Part shown: one piece after another, positions 31,731-33,125 of the stretch
Layout: every line of letters begins with the position of its first letter
Position numbering within the stretch: position 1 is the stretch's first letter
From: Christensenella sp. UBA1685
Lineage (GTDB): Bacteria; Bacillota; Clostridia; Christensenellales; CAG-138
Direction: 5' to 3'
Assembly: GCA_002320595.1 (NCBI GenBank)
Contig: DCKB01000040.1
Location: 1-33,125, forward strand
DNA: 33,125 nucleotides
Made by a program: the position numbers and the translations under genes
The notes under the pieces: model-generated
Databases searched by the model: none
Told to the model about the DNA's origin: nothing
The model's input: only the letters and a program-made list of their open reading frames with translations

Positions 31731-31759
31731 ATTATAGCACGGCGCGTGCTTTTTCGGAA
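31731..31759 (-). promoter_or_regulatory. Promoter of the uvrC cluster, giving a leaderless mRNA
   Basis: On the minus strand TATAAT (31731-31736) preceded by TGC is a perfect extended -10; a weak TTCCGA (31754-31759) lies 17 bases upstream. The A of the uvrC ATG is the seventh base after the -10, exactly where transcription should begin. Confidence 0.7.
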
Positions 31760-31769
31760 GAAGCGGCTT

Positions 31770-31935
31770 GTGGGCGCAGCAACCAAAAAGGCTCCTTTCT
31801 GAAAGGGGGGCGAAGCCGAGCGCCGCCAGTGGCGGATGCAGCGAGGCGGAAGCCCAGTAAGCAAGGAAGCGCAAGGCAGCCGCTCCTGCGGCAACGCTGC
31901 GCGACCATTGCGAACTGTGGGCAACATATGCAGCC
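31770..31935 (+). repeat. Dispersed intergenic repeat, copy 2
   Basis: This is the shorter partner of the repeat at 2010-2235. It shares a 19-base identical core (31834-31852) and the end block 31872-31926. Its left part, 31776-31798, is the exact reverse complement of 2024-2046. The copies differ by about 60 bases in the middle. No gene lies here. Together with the terminator at 31987-32013 and a few spacer bases it fills the 313-base gap between uvrC and the surface protein. Confidence 0.8.
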
Positions 31936-31986
31936 TCTACGAAGGATTGCCCTTCATTCCGCAATTTTTTTCGGTGGCGCTCGCAC

Positions 31987-32013
31987 GAAAAAGGCCGCCT
32001 TGCAGGCGGCCTT
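31987..32013 (-). terminator. Terminator of the surface-protein gene
   Basis: AAGGCCGCCT at 31991-32000 and AGGCGGCCTT at 32004-32013 form a 10-base-pair stem around TGC. On the minus strand it runs into TTTTTCG. Confidence 0.88.
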
Positions 32014-32050
32014 CCTTTGTGCAGGGATTTTTCCCAACAGAGAAGGTTAA

Positions 32051-33103
32051 TTACGCACGAACCTTCTTGACGGTGACGGCGGCAGCCGCGACGAGCGCGA
32101 TAGCGATCATCACGAAGCCAACGACGGAAGCGTTGTCACCAGTTTGCGGGGGTTTGACGGACGGATCGTCGGTCACGAGTTCCTGAACGTAACCGGTGGG
32201 GTAAGTCAGGCTAGCGCTGCCTTCAACAATGGTGCCGAGGTTCTTGGTGATGAGCTTGTCAGTGATGTAGGCGCGGCCGCTGTACTCAAAGCCCATCTGG
32301 GTGAGGATGTTGTCCAACACAGCTTTAACATCGCGGTATTCATCGCCAGTGATGATCGCAGTGCCGCCATCGGGGACGAAGTTCATCTCACCGAAGCTAT
32401 CGACGATCTGGTATACTTTACCGTTCAGCACAACTCTGCTGTTCTGGAGCTGACCATTGCTGTTGGTGTAGAAGCGCACGCCGTTGCTGCTCTTGTCGGA
32501 CCTGAACACGGTGTAGGAACCGGCACCATCATAATTCTTCAGAATGGTGTATTCCTTGCCATCTTTGCCGAAGAAGGTGAACGTATTGCCGCTCCACTTG
32601 TTGTAAACGCCGAGGGTTGCGGTGATCTTCGCATCCTTGTCGGACTTGACAACATTGCCCCAAATCTCGAAGCAGATGGTCTTGCCCAGTTCGCCCGCAG
32701 TGATTGCATACTCACCCTTATCATCCTGGTGGGAGGTGCCATCCGGGTAACGGACATAGATCTTAACATCCTCAAGGTTTTTGGTTTCGATTGTGAGCAG
32801 GCCCTGACCAGCGTTGATGCGATTCTTAATGTCTGCGCTGAGATCCTTTTCCTTGGGGATTTCAACTTCGGCATACGCGTGAACCTTCATGCCAGCCACG
32901 ACGGGGTAGGTTTTCTCCAGCTTGTTGTACGTGCCGCCATACCAGACAAGGCTGGATTCTTCAACGGACAGCGCGGTGATGTCCAAACGGAGGTCTTCAA
33001 ACTCGTCGGGGGTAACCGGGTTATCCCAGCCAGCCGCGAGCGCGGGGGCCGCGATCGCGAAGACCATGACGAGAGCGATTGCGAGAGTCAGAATCTTCTT
33101 CAT
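32051..33103 (-). CDS. Secreted surface protein with PPQTG sorting signal
   Basis: The 350-residue protein opens with a signal peptide (MKKILTLAIALVMVFAIAA, cleaved near ALAA) and ends in a sorting signal: VKPPQTGDNASVVG, a hydrophobic helix, and the basic tail KKVRA. This is the architecture of sortase substrates. The middle ~280 residues, rich in Asp, Lys, Thr and Tyr, look like beta-sandwich repeats, and I recognise no domain. The strong signal peptide, GAAAGGG ribosome-binding site near 33110 and terminator suggest a well-expressed gene. The two class B sortases at 25273-27027 are candidate anchoring enzymes. The promoter lies beyond the window. Confidence 0.85.
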   Translation of the reverse strand: MKKILTLAIALVMVFAIAAPALAAGWDNPVTPDEFEDLRLDITALSVEESSLVWYGGTYNKLEKTYPVVAGMKVHAYAEVEIPKEKDLSADIKNRINAGQGLLTIETKNLEDVKIYVRYPDGTSHQDDKGEYAITAGELGKTICFEIWGNVVKSDKDAKITATLGVYNKWSGNTFTFFGKDGKEYTILKNYDGAGSYTVFRSDKSSNGVRFYTNSNGQLQNSRVVLNGKVYQIVDSFGEMNFVPDGGTAIITGDEYRDVKAVLDNILTQMGFEYSGRAYITDKLITKNLGTIVEGSASLTYPTGYVQELVTDDPSVKPPQTGDNASVVGFVMIAIALVAAAAVTVKKVRA

Positions 33104-33125
33104 TTTTTTTGTTTCCCTTTCAACA

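Noticed and set aside
31725..31964. N-terminal extension of UvrC by 80 residues
   Set aside because: The extension translates the dispersed repeat, and the UvrC family starts at MNDLIREKL; the promoter at 31731 also excludes it.
1..33125. CRISPR array, prophage, tRNA or rRNA
   Set aside because: I saw no regularly spaced direct repeats, phage structural genes, cloverleaf with CCA-type end, or rRNA-like sequence in the window.

Overview
The window looks like a chromosomal segment of a fairly GC-rich, Gram-positive-type anaerobe, most likely Bacillota, class Clostridia. The evidence is strong Shine-Dalgarno sites, a CIRCE/HrcA-type heat-shock operator, an S-box (SAM-I) riboswitch on metK, HPr kinase, class B sortases, a sortase-anchored surface protein, VanW and MreB. 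A gut-type clostridial lineage is my guess from family content only; I saw no rRNA or marker that fixes the genus. Apart from the left edge this is dense, ordinary core chromosome. I see no prophage, CRISPR array or tRNA gene.

Layout. 1-264: AT-richer left edge carrying the 5' end of a probable insertion-sequence transposase on the minus strand, then the trpS promoter. 265-1952: trpS, an XRE regulator (-) and a divergent 59-residue protein (+) sharing a palindrome-rich intergenic region. 1953-2273: a gene-free stretch holding copy 1 of a dispersed repeat. 2274-5261: a FAD/Rieske oxidoreductase (-), then metK (+) under a SAM riboswitch with a visible terminator/antiterminator switch. 5341-9710: a VanW-type envelope protein and a KdpDE-like two-component pair, with no kdpFABC in view. 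9977-12011: a small XRE regulator starting at TTG, and an ECF sigma factor with a coupled membrane partner. 12169-14117: groES-groEL with CIRCE. 14381-14839: dCMP deaminase. 14906-19593: a TetR regulator and a 1347-residue RND transporter with a large coiled-coil insertion, headed by a consensus promoter and twin palindromic operators. 19870-23120: a five-repeat SH3 secreted protein and a lipoprotein serpin. 23342-23908: a permuted NlpC/P60-like protein. 23978-25018: mreB. 25273-27027: two tandem class B sortases with lipobox-like N-termini. 27091-31724: uvrC, a HAD phosphatase, hprK and a ROK sugar kinase as one minus-strand cluster whose first gene appears to be leaderless. 31737-32050: repeat copy 2 and a terminator. 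32051-33103: a surface protein with a PPQTG-type sorting signal.

Working together. Much of the window serves the cell envelope: MreB, VanW, SH3 protein, serpin, sortases, a sortase substrate and the RND pump. HprK and the ROK kinase point to carbon-catabolite control and sugar phosphorylation. MetK, TrpS, GroESL, dCMP deaminase and UvrC are housekeeping. The observations I rate highest are the dispersed intergenic repeat pair, the TetR/RND module with an apparently self-contained coiled-coil pump, the lipobox sortase pair with a candidate substrate, and the leaderless uvrC start. I did not find a clearly new multi-gene system.
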